A program made the translations under genes and the position numbers. Under the pieces are notes generated by a model, which did no database searches, was not told the DNA's origin, and saw only the letters and a program-made list of their open reading frames with translations. Below are positions 27,601 to 37,200 of a stretch of 64,000 nucleotides of DNA, piece after piece. The stretch spans positions 1,317,001 through 1,381,000 of the forward strand of contig NZ_CP082922.1 of assembly GCF_019931675.1 (NCBI RefSeq), given 5' to 3'. The stretch's first letter is position 1; each line of letters begins with the position of its first letter. Source of the DNA: Nocardioides rotundus. GTDB taxonomy: Bacteria > Actinomycetota > Actinomycetes > Propionibacteriales > Nocardioidaceae.

Positions 27601-28389
27601 GTGAGCGATTCCCGGGTGCCGCTGCATGCGCGCGTCGAGCAGGCGCTGCGGGAGCGGCTGACCAGCCGTGAGCTGCGGCCGGGGGATCTGCTGCCGAGCG
27701 AGGCGGCGCTCCAGGCCGAGTTCGACGTCTCCCGGTCGGTGGTCCGCCAGGCCCTGGCGACCCTGGAGTCCGACGGGCTGATCCGCAAGGTGCGCGGCAA
27801 GGGGTCGGTGGTCGCCGAGCACGGTGAGGTGCATCGCGACGTGCTGCGCTCCGGGCTGACCCTGCACCACGGCGAGGGCGAGGTGAGCACGCGAGTGTCG
27901 TCCTACGATGTCGTGCCGCGCCCGGACCACCTGACCTCGATCCCCGGCGAGCGGGTGCTGCGGCTCGGCCGGGTGCGCTCGGTCGGGGGAGTGGTGCTGA
28001 GCTTCATCCGGACCTGGCTGCCCGCTGACGTCGCCTCGGCCGTCTCCGCCGACGACCTGGTGGACGCGTCGCTGCATGCCCTGCTGTCCGCGCGACTGGA
28101 CCGGGTGGTCACGGGCGGGCAGTCGCAGGTGCGCGCCGTGCAGGCGACCGACTGGCTGGCCGAGGTGCTCGGCGTCGCGCCGGGTTCGCCCCTGCTGTTG
28201 CTGGAGGGGCGCAGCCTGGACGCGGACGGCGTCGTGTTGGAGGAGTTCTCCACCTGGCACCGCGGCGACCTGGCCGCCTTCGACATCGACGCCATGCCGC
28301 CCTCGGCCTCGCAGGGTGAGGACCCCCGGCTCGACCGGCTGACGCGGACGGCGCGCGACCTGCTGGCCGAGTTGGAGGGGATGCGGTGA
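27601..28389 (+). CDS. GntR-family regulator with UTRA domain
   Basis: The 262-residue protein starts at GTG 27601 (SDSRVPLHARVEQALRERL). The winged-helix domain contains GDLLPSEAALQAEFDVSRSV and VRQALATLESDGLIRKVRGK. The rest is a UTRA ligand domain (YDVVPRPDHLTSIPGERVLR, LLLLEGRSLDADGVVLEEFS), usual for HutC/GntR sugar regulators. It closes the tetronate operon, 29 bases after pdxA2. It probably represses the operon through the palindrome at 24341, released by an acid-sugar phosphate or related effector. Confidence 0.87.
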   Translation: MSDSRVPLHARVEQALRERLTSRELRPGDLLPSEAALQAEFDVSRSVVRQALATLESDGLIRKVRGKGSVVAEHGEVHRDVLRSGLTLHHGEGEVSTRVSSYDVVPRPDHLTSIPGERVLRLGRVRSVGGVVLSFIRTWLPADVASAVSADDLVDASLHALLSARLDRVVTGGQSQVRAVQATDWLAEVLGVAPGSPLLLLEGRSLDADGVVLEEFSTWHRGDLAAFDIDAMPPSASQGEDPRLDRLTRTARDLLAELEGMR

Positions 28390-28628
28390 TCCCGCTCCAC
28401 TCCGGGTCAGCGCGGTCACGACTGCGTCCTTCGCGCTGATGCCGGCGTGGATCGCGTCGCCCGCGGGCGCCGGACTCGCCGTACCGAACGGTAGGCACGC
28501 CTCCCGCGCTGCTACCGATCAGTACGCACCGTCTGCGTGAGATTTCGCTGTCAACTGTTCGGTACGACGTCAGGGGGGTCGCGCCACGCCAGTCGACCGG
28601 TCCCGGCGCCCGAGTTCGCACTTGTGCG

Positions 28629-28728
28629 TCACGACGCGGCCGGGTGCAGCTCGAAGCGGAGGCCGAGCGCGTTGGTGACCTTCAAGATGGTCGACCAGGT
28701 CGGGTTTCCGTCGAGCGGGCGATGATTC
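28629..28728 (-). pseudogene. C-terminal remnant of an XRE-type antitoxin-like HTH gene
   Basis: Read leftward, the frame ending at TGA 28629 gives LDGNPTWSTILKVTNALGLR followed by FELHPAAS. This is the typical last 25-30 residues of HigA-like XRE regulators. No start or helix-turn-helix core is preserved upstream, so it is a fragment. The rest of the gap, 28390-28628 and 28729-28816, shows no coding or structural signal that I can support. Confidence 0.5.
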
Positions 28729-28816
28729 CGAGCGCGTGGGCACCGCGCTGATGGCCTTCCCTCCTTGTCATTCTCCTCCGCCCGGGGGGTTGCGTGTTCG
28801 CTTCTCCCGAAGTGGA

Positions 28817-29185
28817 TCAGCGTGGCGAGAGCTCAAGGGCGATGGGGCGGTGCGAGCAGATCACGATGCCAGGCAGTTGCGCGAGGAGCGCGCAAACGAA
28901 CGACGAGCGCTTCACGTTGAGGCCTTCGGAGGCGAGCAGTTCTCGATTGGTGAGGCTGCCGCGCTCGTGAAGCCGTCGCCAGGCCACGTCCACCATCCAT
29001 GCTGGGACCAGCTGTGGGGCGTCGCCCCTCGATCGGCTGCGATCCGTCTCCACGCCAATGCCGATCGGACGCAGATACGCGATGCGGTTGGGTGCACCGG
29101 ATGAGATTGTTGGGATGATCGACCCGGCCGGGCAGTGCTTCTCGAGATGAGCGAGCAGGTCGGGGTTGAACTCGCTGGATCGCAT
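28817..29185 (-). CDS. Hypothetical protein next to IS3 copy 1
   Basis: The 122-residue product from ATG 29185 has protein-like composition: RSSEFNPDLLAHLEKHCPAG, APNRIAYLRPIGIGVETD, LVPAWMVDVAWRRLHERGSL and LNVKRSSFVCALLAQLPGIV. The segment around GSLTNRELLAS-x-x-LNVKRSSFVCALL looks like a winged helix. I cannot name a family. It lies between the antitoxin remnant and a gene split by IS3, so it may belong to the same decaying island edge. Confidence 0.5.
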   Translation of the reverse strand: MRSSEFNPDLLAHLEKHCPAGSIIPTISSGAPNRIAYLRPIGIGVETDRSRSRGDAPQLVPAWMVDVAWRRLHERGSLTNRELLASEGLNVKRSSFVCALLAQLPGIVICSHRPIALELSPR

Positions 29186-29371
29186 GGGCGAAGTCTGCCT
29201 CCGCTTGGGGCCGGCGGCCACATGGTGAGGTGACGCGGCGGGTCACGGAGGCAGGCCCAGCAGTTCTGTTGTTCGGCATACGCCCCGACATGACTCATGG
29301 CACAGTTGCGGAATGCAGCGGCTTCGCACCCTCGGTCCTGAGGTTCCCCCCGGACCGTAGAGGCATCGACA

Positions 29372-29674
29372 ATGAGGATCGAGATGCCACAGAAGCGGAA
29401 GAAGTACGACCGGGAGTTCCGTGAGGGAGCTGTCCGGATCGTCGAAGAGACCGGGAAGCCGATCGCTCAGGTCGCGCGCAACCTCGGCGTGGTCGAGGGC
29501 ACGTTGGGCAACTGGGTCAAGCAGGCCCGGGAAGCACGCGAGGGCCGCGACGGAATGTCGAAGGACGACCACGAGGAGCTCAAGCGGCTGCGTGCTGAGA
29601 ACGCCGAGCTCCGGATGGAGCGTGATGTCCTCAAGCGATCCGTGGTCCTGTGGGTGAAGGAGGCGACGAAGTGA
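29372..29674 (+). CDS. IS3-family transposase OrfA (copy 1)
   Basis: The 100-residue protein has a helix-turn-helix (KKYDREFREGAVRIVEETGK, IAQVARNLGVVEGTLGNWVK) and a C-terminal leucine-zipper-like coiled coil (ELKRLRAENAELRMERDVLK). It ends in the frame-shifting overlap with orfB. It is identical in translation to copy 2. OrfA provides DNA binding and, through -1 frameshifting, the OrfAB transposase. Confidence 0.92.
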   Translation: MRIEMPQKRKKYDREFREGAVRIVEETGKPIAQVARNLGVVEGTLGNWVKQAREAREGRDGMSKDDHEELKRLRAENAELRMERDVLKRSVVLWVKEATK

Positions 29675-30620
29675 GCGTGGCACGCTTCATCGCCGACCAG
29701 AGGACGATCTACCGGGTGCCGCACACGATGACCTGCCTGCTGCTGGGGGTGTCCCTGGCGTGGTTCTACAAGTGGCGCGACCGGTCGCTCGGCCCGGGCG
29801 CCTCGAGCGGCCTGTTCACCGCTATGGACCGTCGCCGCTACACCATCGACCGGGCCGTGAAGGTGATGTTCACCAAGAAGCGGGGCCTGCACGGCTCCCC
29901 GCGGTTGCACGCTGACCTGCTCGATGATGGGTGGGAGGTCAGCGAGAAGACCGTCGCGGACTCGATGCGCCGCCAGGGGCTGGTCGCCGGCGGATCAAGC
30001 GGAGGAACGGTCTGACACGCCAGGACAAGACCGCACCGAAGTTCGCCGACCTGCTGCGCCGTGACTTCACCGCGCAGCGGCCTAACGCCCGCTGGGTTGG
30101 CGACATGACTGAGATCCCCACGGCCAGCGGGAAGCTGTACCTGGCCACCGTGATCGACCTGTACTCGCGTCGTCTGCTCGGCGCCGCGACCAGCCTGCAC
30201 CCCGACGCCGAGCTGGCGTGCGCGGCGATCAAGATGGCCGTGGCGGCTCGCGGTGGCGTCGATGCGGTCAACCAGCCGGGTTGGCGCACCGAGGAGACCA
30301 AGCGGGTCATCTTCCACACCGACCGGGGCTCGACCTACACCGCGACCTCGTTCACCAAGCTGTGCCGCGACATGGGCATCCGGCAGTCGATGGGCCGGGT
30401 CGGGTCGTGCTTCGACAACGCCGCCGCTGAGGCGTTCTTCAGCAGCCTGGAGTGGGAGGTTCTCTCACGCCACGAGTTCGAGCACACCCGCCAGGCCCAG
30501 GCTGTCGTGCTGGACTGGTGCTACGGGTTCTACAACCACGAACGCCGGCACAGCTCGGCAGGCATGATGAGCCCGGTCAGCTACGAGAACACCGCGGCCC
30601 CCGACCGGGAAGCCGCATAA
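29650..30620 (+). pseudogene. IS3-family transposase OrfB, frameshifted (copy 1)
   Basis: The first 115 residues match OrfB of copy 2 up to SMRRQGLVA, then the frame ends at 30015. The rest of OrfB (RIKRRNGLTRQDKTAPKFAD, VGDMTEIPTASGKLYLATVI, IFHTDRGSTYT, DNAAAEAFFSSLEWEV) continues in another frame to 30620. Copy 2 has GTCGCCCGGCGG where this copy has GTCGCCGGCGG (29984-29994), so one C is missing. The DDE catalytic residues are all in the second, out-of-frame part, so this copy should not make an active transposase. Confidence 0.88.
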
Positions 30621-31303
30621 GGAAGCCCTCCACGATTCGGGGGGAACCACAGTCCTATCGTGGCGTCCCTGATGATCGGGCTCGTCAATATGAGCTCTGC
30701 TGCCGCTGTAGACACCACAGCTGAGCACGTCGTCACTTCATACGACGAGAGTGGAGACGTGCGCCTCTACGGTCGTCACCTGCTCACGACGTCGGAGAAG
30801 AAGTCCGTCGACCTTCGACGAGTCACCGTCCAGCGTGTGGGAGACAAGGCGCGGGTCATCATCCGGTTGCGCGATGTGATCCGGGTTCGCAAGTTCGACC
30901 AGATGCTCTTCGTGAGCCTCGTCGAGCGCAAGGATGTGCCGGGTGGTCAGTGGCGAACCGACGCCGGCTTCACGACCAAGGGTCGCGATAGCTACGTCAC
31001 GTACTCGTCGGTGGACGGCGACAGGTTTGAGAGCTGCAATCTGGATGTCCACGTGCGACCGCGCAAAAGTTTGGTCAGCGCGACCGTTCCGTGGCGCTGT
31101 ACCGCCGAGGGGCCGGTCAAGGTGTCGGTTGAGTCCTTGACCGGGACCTTCAGATCCGATGCCACGGTCTTCTCCCGCGACCGTCACTCCATCAGCGGGC
31201 GGCATGCGATCCTGCCCTGATTGACGGCCGAAGCGCTGCCGTCATTGGAGGCGTGTGCCAGTCCGTAAGCTGGTCGCGCGGCCGGAGGAAGGGGAGCGGG
31301 TGG

Positions 31304-31548
31304 ATGGCGCGATCGGCATCGGGGGAGTCCGTCCTGGAGCGCGTCGTACGCATCCTGGACGCCTTCGGTCCGGACAGCCCGGCGCTGCAGATCTCGCAGA
31401 TCGCCTCCCGCGCACAACTCCCGCTCTCGACGACCTCGCGGCTGGTCGACAAGTTGGTCCGGCAGGGGCTGCTGCGCCGGGACGGCCAGCGCAGGATCCG
31501 GGTCGGCGTCCGACTTTGGGAACTTGGCCAGCGGGCCTCGCCGCCCAG
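31304..31548 (+). pseudogene. Truncated IclR-family regulator
   Basis: The frame from ATG 31304 encodes an IclR winged helix: SVLERVVRILDAFGPDSPAL, ISQIASRAQLPLSTTSRLVD, LRRDGQRRIRVGVRLWELGQ. After RASP the sequence loses similarity, and the frame stops at 31582. The ligand-binding GAF-like domain (about 170 residues) is absent. The break at about 31545 abuts the end of the reverse transcriptase gene on the other strand, so it marks the island joint. Confidence 0.75.
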
Positions 31549-31574
31549 CTGTTCGGGTGGTTCCGCGCGCTTAC

Positions 31575-33527
31575 TCATCTGATCCACCGCTCAAGGCACC
31601 ACTCCAGCCGCTGGTCGCGCAAGCGATCGGGATTCGACTGAAGCTTCTTTAGAGCGTGGGGAAGGGCTTGCTGCAACTTGCCCGAGCCCTGATATCCAAT
31701 TGCGTCCAGGAGCGCGAGTGCCCTCGGTGGAATGCAGTGACGAAGCGGAGCCAGCCTGGGTTGGGGACCGACCAGGTTCAGCGCCACGCCGATGGCTCGA
31801 TCGTCGCCGCCTTGCAGGCTGCGGAGGTACTCGGCGTTGAGGGCGCTGCCAGCCGTCATGCCTGGCTCTGTGGACAACCATGCTGAGACCTGACGGCCCT
31901 GGCCAACATGGAATGCGAGCCCCTGGTCTCGGAGGGGCGAGTGCAGGTCGTCCACCTTCATCGCCTGGAGCAGTTGGTCACGTTGATCGCAGTCGCCGTA
32001 CTTGTAGGCAGCGACTGCCCAACCGGAGGCGCCTCGTTCAACTAGCTTGGGGTTAGACGCGTCTTTTAGGCGGTTGACCTCCTGTAGGCATTGAGCGGCG
32101 ATCCAAGTCCAAAGGCCTGGGTCATTGGGAACTGGCGCCACTGAAACTGTCTCGGCGGTCAAGATCGATAGATCGGGATACAGAGCGCCCTGGTCGAGAC
32201 TCACGGAGAGCAGTTCAGTCACGGTTGCGCGATCGAGCGGCCACGATCTCACGTATTCAAGGATGTGTGCCGCGGAGCCAGGGTAGGCGTCCAAGTCTTC
32301 GCGCCAATAGCACCACCAGTCCTTCACGCCAGCGCGCCGATGGATCGTGTAGAAGCGCCGCATGACGCGGTCCCACCGGCGCGGTCGAGGATCGACTTGG
32401 CGGAACTCCGCGGAGAGGCGTGCGATGGCATCCGAGTCCGTCTGTGACACCTGGACCTCGGCTGGCTTGCCCTTCTCCAGGGCTCGAAAGATCGCCTCGA
32501 ATCGCTCAAGATCAGCGTTCGTTTGAACCAGGTGCTCATCGAGAAAGGCTTCCAGCGCGACGACGCGGGTCTTCGCAGCATTGGGATAGAGCCCCAAGGC
32601 TTCGAGAGATCGCTGAAGACGGGCGACGGTTTGCTGACCCTCGGCGATTGAGCCGACCCCGATCATGATGTCGTCCATGAACCTCGTGTAACGCCCAGTT
32701 TCGCCTTCGGACACGAACTCTTGATCGACGTGGAGCAGGAGGCTATGGGCGATCTCGCGCGAAGCTCCAACGACCTCCTGTGGCAAACCGAGCATCGACG
32801 TTTCTGAATAGTCAGTCCGCGGCATGACCCCGTCGATGAGCTGGATGCACAGCCTGACAACCTCCTTGCTCAGTCTGGTCGCGGAATGGAGGTGCTCACG
32901 GATCGCGTCGAGGCGTATCGAAGGGTAGAAGTTCGCGATGTCAGATTCGACAATGAAGGTGACGTCGTCGTCAGCGACCCACTCGGAAATCTTGCCTTCG
33001 CGCTGCAGCCAATACGCGAACCAGTCGAAGCTGTCGACACCCACAGGCTCGAGCGCCTGCACTCCACCTTCGGTGCCGCCCTTGCTCGACCGAAGGAATG
33101 CAACGTACTCGCGAGCACCCTTGGTGAGGTCGTCGCGAACGAGCCAAGTGATGGCGCGATAGACAAGAGCATCACGCACTGTGAGGTATGCGAGCGGCCG
33201 GGAGAGGCCGACAGTCTTCGCAGCGCGAACGATCTCGGCCTTCTCGGCGACGTAAGCGCCCGCTGTCAGATCGCGGGAAAGGTGTTGAATGAAGACTTCG
33301 AGGCCCCACTCGTAACCCACGTATGCAATCGGATCTGGCGCAAGGTTGCCGTCTCTGAAGGTAAGGGTGCGGAGAACCTTTCGGACCTCCTTCTTCCAGA
33401 TAGTCCGCAGGTGGGCCACGTCGGCCACGTCGTCGATGGTGATGTCCTGCGGGGCCACGTTCTGCGCCTCCCCCAGGGGGGTGGCCGTTGAGGGCTCGTG
33501 ATTCGCATCGGCACAGTCGGGGGCCAA
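31575..33527 (-). CDS. Reverse transcriptase, abortive-infection / unknown-group type
   Basis: The 650-residue protein (TTG 33527, 9 bases after a GGGAG) has a reverse transcriptase core at about residues 90-330. SRPLAYLTVRDALVYRAITW is the N-terminal RP-type motif, SDIANFYPSI (D196) is motif A, GLPQ (247-250) motif B, RFMDDIMIG (D285, D286) motif C and LGLYPNAAKT motif D. A helical C-terminal half (about 335-650) without an X/thumb maturase domain is typical of AbiA/AbiK/DRT-like 'unknown group' enzymes used in phage defence. No msr/msd-like RNA or group II intron structure is visible. It is coupled with the Cys-rich gene upstream, and a type I restriction system is adjacent. Confidence 0.85.
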   Translation of the reverse strand: MAPDCADANHEPSTATPLGEAQNVAPQDITIDDVADVAHLRTIWKKEVRKVLRTLTFRDGNLAPDPIAYVGYEWGLEVFIQHLSRDLTAGAYVAEKAEIVRAAKTVGLSRPLAYLTVRDALVYRAITWLVRDDLTKGAREYVAFLRSSKGGTEGGVQALEPVGVDSFDWFAYWLQREGKISEWVADDDVTFIVESDIANFYPSIRLDAIREHLHSATRLSKEVVRLCIQLIDGVMPRTDYSETSMLGLPQEVVGASREIAHSLLLHVDQEFVSEGETGRYTRFMDDIMIGVGSIAEGQQTVARLQRSLEALGLYPNAAKTRVVALEAFLDEHLVQTNADLERFEAIFRALEKGKPAEVQVSQTDSDAIARLSAEFRQVDPRPRRWDRVMRRFYTIHRRAGVKDWWCYWREDLDAYPGSAAHILEYVRSWPLDRATVTELLSVSLDQGALYPDLSILTAETVSVAPVPNDPGLWTWIAAQCLQEVNRLKDASNPKLVERGASGWAVAAYKYGDCDQRDQLLQAMKVDDLHSPLRDQGLAFHVGQGRQVSAWLSTEPGMTAGSALNAEYLRSLQGGDDRAIGVALNLVGPQPRLAPLRHCIPPRALALLDAIGYQGSGKLQQALPHALKKLQSNPDRLRDQRLEWCLERWIR

Positions 33528-33529
33528 CG

Positions 33530-34153
33530 CTAGGCTCCCGGTCGCTCAGATTGTGACGATGGCGAGCGTTGCGATGAGTCCGCGAGTGTCGCTGGTCGAC
33601 GTGCTAGTCCACTGCACGCGAGCAGGCATCGGTTACAGGCCGGATCGTCGCCGGGCTCGAAGCCCTCGCCGAGTTGCCGGCGAAGGTCGTCGAGTGTGCA
33701 GAAGAGCGAGGTGATGCGAGCATCGGGGTTCGGGGGGTTGTAGACGCTGCGGACTTCCTGGACCTGCATGGTGACGACGATGACGATCAACCGTGCGCTG
33801 TAGCGCTCGCTTGGGACGTGCCCACACTGCTCGCGGGCACCGCACACCCGACACCACTCGAGCGTCCCGATGCCGCCTTCGACGATGTTGGTGTCACCGG
33901 CCCATACGACAGTTCCAGTACGGTCGCCGGCTGGCCAAGCCTCAGCGGGCAGTTGCTCGATCCGTCCCTTCGTGAGTAGGAAGGCGTCGCCCGGCATCAG
34001 CCCAGTTAGATCCGAGCCGTTGGCTTTGGCGGTGTTGCCGTTTGGGAGCTCAAGCGGAATGGCTCCGTCGACGTTGGTGAGCACTCGGAACAACTGGCCC
34101 TCGTTGATCTCAGGCACTTTGCCCCCGAACTCGCCCAGGAGGACAGCGGTCAT
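33530..34153 (-). CDS. Cys-rich protein coupled to the reverse transcriptase
   Basis: From ATG 34153 the product has 207 residues. The N-terminal half looks like a small beta-domain (LLGEFGGKVPEINEGQLFRV, KGRIEQLPAEAWPAGDRTGT). The C-terminal half has paired cysteines, LEWCRVCGAREQCGHVP and ACNRCLLACSGLA, suggesting one or two zinc sites. I do not recognise the family. Its stop is 2 bases before the reverse transcriptase start, so the pair forms one operon and probably one system. The upstream in-frame start at 34240 gives an Arg-rich lead and is less likely. Confidence 0.65.
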   Translation of the reverse strand: MTAVLLGEFGGKVPEINEGQLFRVLTNVDGAIPLELPNGNTAKANGSDLTGLMPGDAFLLTKGRIEQLPAEAWPAGDRTGTVVWAGDTNIVEGGIGTLEWCRVCGAREQCGHVPSERYSARLIVIVVTMQVQEVRSVYNPPNPDARITSLFCTLDDLRRQLGEGFEPGDDPACNRCLLACSGLARRPATLADSSQRSPSSQSERPGA

Positions 34154-34246
34154 GTCAATTCTCGCGCGCTTGAGTCGCCACCTGGCTGGGCGACAAGTGT
34201 TCGAGTATAACCCGATACGTTGCCCGAGGATCGGCGACACTTCCGG

Positions 34247-37200
34247 TCATGCGACATCCTCGGGGACGGCGGTCTGCTTGATGCGGTGGAGGGTTTCGAC
34301 AATGGCGTCGACGTCTGCGTCCGGGAACATGTGGTCCGGCCCCGTGGGGGCGTGGTCGGTGTAGGGGGACTCGAAGAGCCGCGTCGGCTCCATGACGCCG
34401 TTCTTCGTCAACTCGTCGATGATCAGGTTCACGAAACGGACCTGATCGGAGGTGAACCGAGTGCCGTCCAGATAGTTCTCGAAGGCTTCGGTGGCCGCGG
34501 CGCGGTCGAGTCCGACGAGACTGCGGACGAAGATGCCGAGGCCCCCACCCTGCTCGGTCGCCCAGGCGATATCGACCTGCTGGCCACCCGAGGCGACCAG
34601 CATCTGCTCCAATTCGGTGAGGTCGTCTGCGGTGAGCTGCTTGTTGCGGTGCAGGCGCTGGAGGGCGATGTTGTCCAAGTGTTCGCGCAGATACGCCTCG
34701 GCCTTGGCGCGGAAGCGGTCGAAGTTGGTGCCGGGCGTGACGCGGGGGAGGACGACCTCGACTCCTTCCCCGACGGTGTCTTCGAAGTCGGTGTAGACCG
34801 GGTTGCGGGTGGTCTTCTCGATGAAGCGGGCGAGTCCACGGAGGCGCAGTCGGGCGAGCTCGAGCATCGGCAGCGTGACATCGATCCACCACTCGTCACT
34901 GGCCACCGACTCGAGCAGCACGGCCTGTTCGGCAACGCTCGGGATCGTGGTCTTACTGAGGAGCGCCGCGGCGATGTGCTGCACGGTCTCGCGCAGCCGT
35001 TCGGCCAGAGCCGCGTCACCCTCGAGTTGGGCGAGTTGACGGCGAAGGATCAGCAGGTCGAACCGCTTGGCGTCCTCGTCGTCGTCGCGGACCGAGGAGG
35101 GCAATCCGGCCAGCGCCAGCAGCGCCCCGGACTCTTCCGGTCCGAGGTTGTTCCACGCGTCAGCGGACGCATACTGCTCGACGGCCCTCCGGTGGCGCCG
35201 AACGACGAAGTTGTCGAGGTTCATACCCGCCACGACCTCGTGCAGCGTCTTCACCGTCGACGACCGAAGGTCGGGTTCATCATCGCCGAGCGCGAAGACG
35301 AGTCCGACCCGCGCCTCAAAGAGGCGCTGGGAGAGTGACTTCTGGATCTGACCCGGGGAGCCGGGCAGGTCCTGGCTGAAGTATTCGAGGTTGCCGCAGA
35401 AGTCGAAGACGAGAAAGTCCTCCTTGTCCTCGCCGGGGCCGAACAGATCGGGACACAGGCGGGTGCCGCGGCCGATCATCTGCCAGAACTTCGACTTCGA
35501 CCGCACCATCTTGAAGAACACGAGGTTCACGACCTCGGGGACGTCGATGCCGGTGTCGAGCATGTCGACGCTGATCGCGATGTGCGGCGCCTTGTCCTTG
35601 ATCGAGAAGTCGTCGATCAGGGACTGGGCGTACGGCGTGCCGTGGGTGATCACCCGGGCGAAGTGGCCGGCGAGCTCGGGGTAGGCGAGGTTGAACCGCT
35701 TCTCGATGAACTCGGCGTGCTTCTGGTTCTTGGCGAAGATGATCGTCTTGCCGAGCCGGTCGCCGCCCGCGACCGTGTAGCCCTGCGTCATCAGGGTCTC
35801 AAGGACCTTGTCGACGGTGTCCTCGTTGAACAGGAACCGGTTCAGCTCCTCGGCGCCGACCTCGTGGGGCGGGCCGTCCTCACCCCAGTCCAGTGCGTCC
35901 CACTGGTCTTTCTCCTCCTCGGTGAGATCGTCGTACTTGATGCCTGAGCGGAGGAACTGGGTGCCGACGCTGATGCCCTTCGGCGGCACGAGGTAGCCGG
36001 CGTCGACGGCTTCGTCGAGCGAGTAGTTGTCGGTGGGGACACCGTCCTCGAGGTGGAACAGCCGGTAGGTGTTGTGGTCGACCTCGTCCTTCGGGGTCGC
36101 GGTGAGGCCGACGAGCTGCGCGTCGAAGTAGTCGAAGATCGCACCGTACTTGGCATAGACGGAACGGTGGGCCTCGTCGATGACGATCAGGTCGAAGTAG
36201 CCGGGGCCGAAGCGACGCCGGCCGCCGTCGACCTCATTGATCAGGTTCATCATCGTCGGGTACGTCGACACGTAGACGCGTCCCTCGACGGCCTTCTCCG
36301 TCACGAGGTTCACCGTGGTCGAGCCGGGAAGGTGCTCCTTGAACGCGTTGGCGGCCTGGTTGACCAGCGCGGTGCGGTCGGCGAGGAAGAGCACCCGCTT
36401 GATCCAGTTCGTCTTCTGCAAGAGGTCGACGAGCGCGATGGTGGTGCGGGTCTTGCCCGACCCGGTCGCCATCACCAGCAGCGCCTCGCGTTGCTTGCGG
36501 TCGAACGCGTCACTGACCGCCTTGATCGCCCGGACCTGGTAGGGCCGACCGGCGATGTCGGTGTTCACCGGCGCGCTCGACAGCGGCAGCTTCGTTCGAC
36601 GGCGCTGAATGAGCAGCTCCAGCTCTTCGCGGGTGTAGAAGCCCTGTGTCTCGCGGGGTGGGTAGCCGCCGGCGTCGTCCCAGATCCGATGCTCGTAGCC
36701 GTTGGTGTAGAAGATCACCGGCCGCCGGCCGAACTGCCTCCCCAGGCAGTCGGCGTAGAGCTTGGCCTGCTGCTGACCGACTTCAGGGGACTTCGACGTG
36801 CGCTTGGCCTCCACCACGGCCAGGGGCAGGCCGTCGGCGCCCCACAGCACGTAGTCGACGTAGCCCTTGCCGCCACCGGTGGTTGAGCCTGTCGAAACCG
36901 GCATGCCGGTGACCTCGTATTCGCGGTCACGCTCGTCTGTCAGCTCCCACCCGGCTTCGTTCAGCAGTACGTCGATGAACAGGTCGCGAGCGGCGCCCTC
37001 GTCGTAGTCGCGGGTGTCCGGCGCGGTTGCGGCCTGGGCCGCTGCAATGTGCTTCTTCAGCTCGGCGATCTCGGCCTCGTGCTGGGCCAGTCGGTCGTCC
37101 TTCTCCGCGAGCGCGCGAGCGTGGGCCTCATCCTGCTCCCGGAACTTCGCAGCCAGCCGAACTACCTCGTCGCGCGACAGCGGTGCGGCTTTGGCGGCCA

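Larger units (their letters stand above)
29339..30651 (+). mobile_element. IS3-family element, copy 1 (1313 bp)
   Basis: The element begins TGAGGTTCCCCCCGGACC and ends GGGGGGAACCACA, so its ends are TG...CA with imperfect inverted repeats (TGTGGTTCCCCCCGAATC on the other end). It is flanked by GTCC at 29335-29338 and 30652-30655, a 4-bp target duplication. It carries orfA and orfB in the usual overlapping arrangement. It is one base shorter than copy 2 because of the deletion that breaks orfB. Confidence 0.9.
29313..31220 (+). pseudogene. Secreted protein gene split by IS3 copy 1 inside its signal peptide
   Basis: The left part (29313-29338) encodes MQRLRTLG. The right part (from 30656) continues PIVASLMIGLVNMSSAAAVD in the same frame once the IS and one GTCC copy are removed, giving a near-perfect signal peptide with an Ala-x-Ala-like cleavage site. 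The mature protein of about 170 residues has RLYGRHLLTTSEKKSVDLRR, VTVQRVGDKARVIIRLRDVI and FESCNLDVHVRPRK and is probably a small beta-rich secreted or cell-surface protein of unknown function. A residual GTG at 30660 could still start the mature part without a full signal peptide. Confidence 0.7.
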
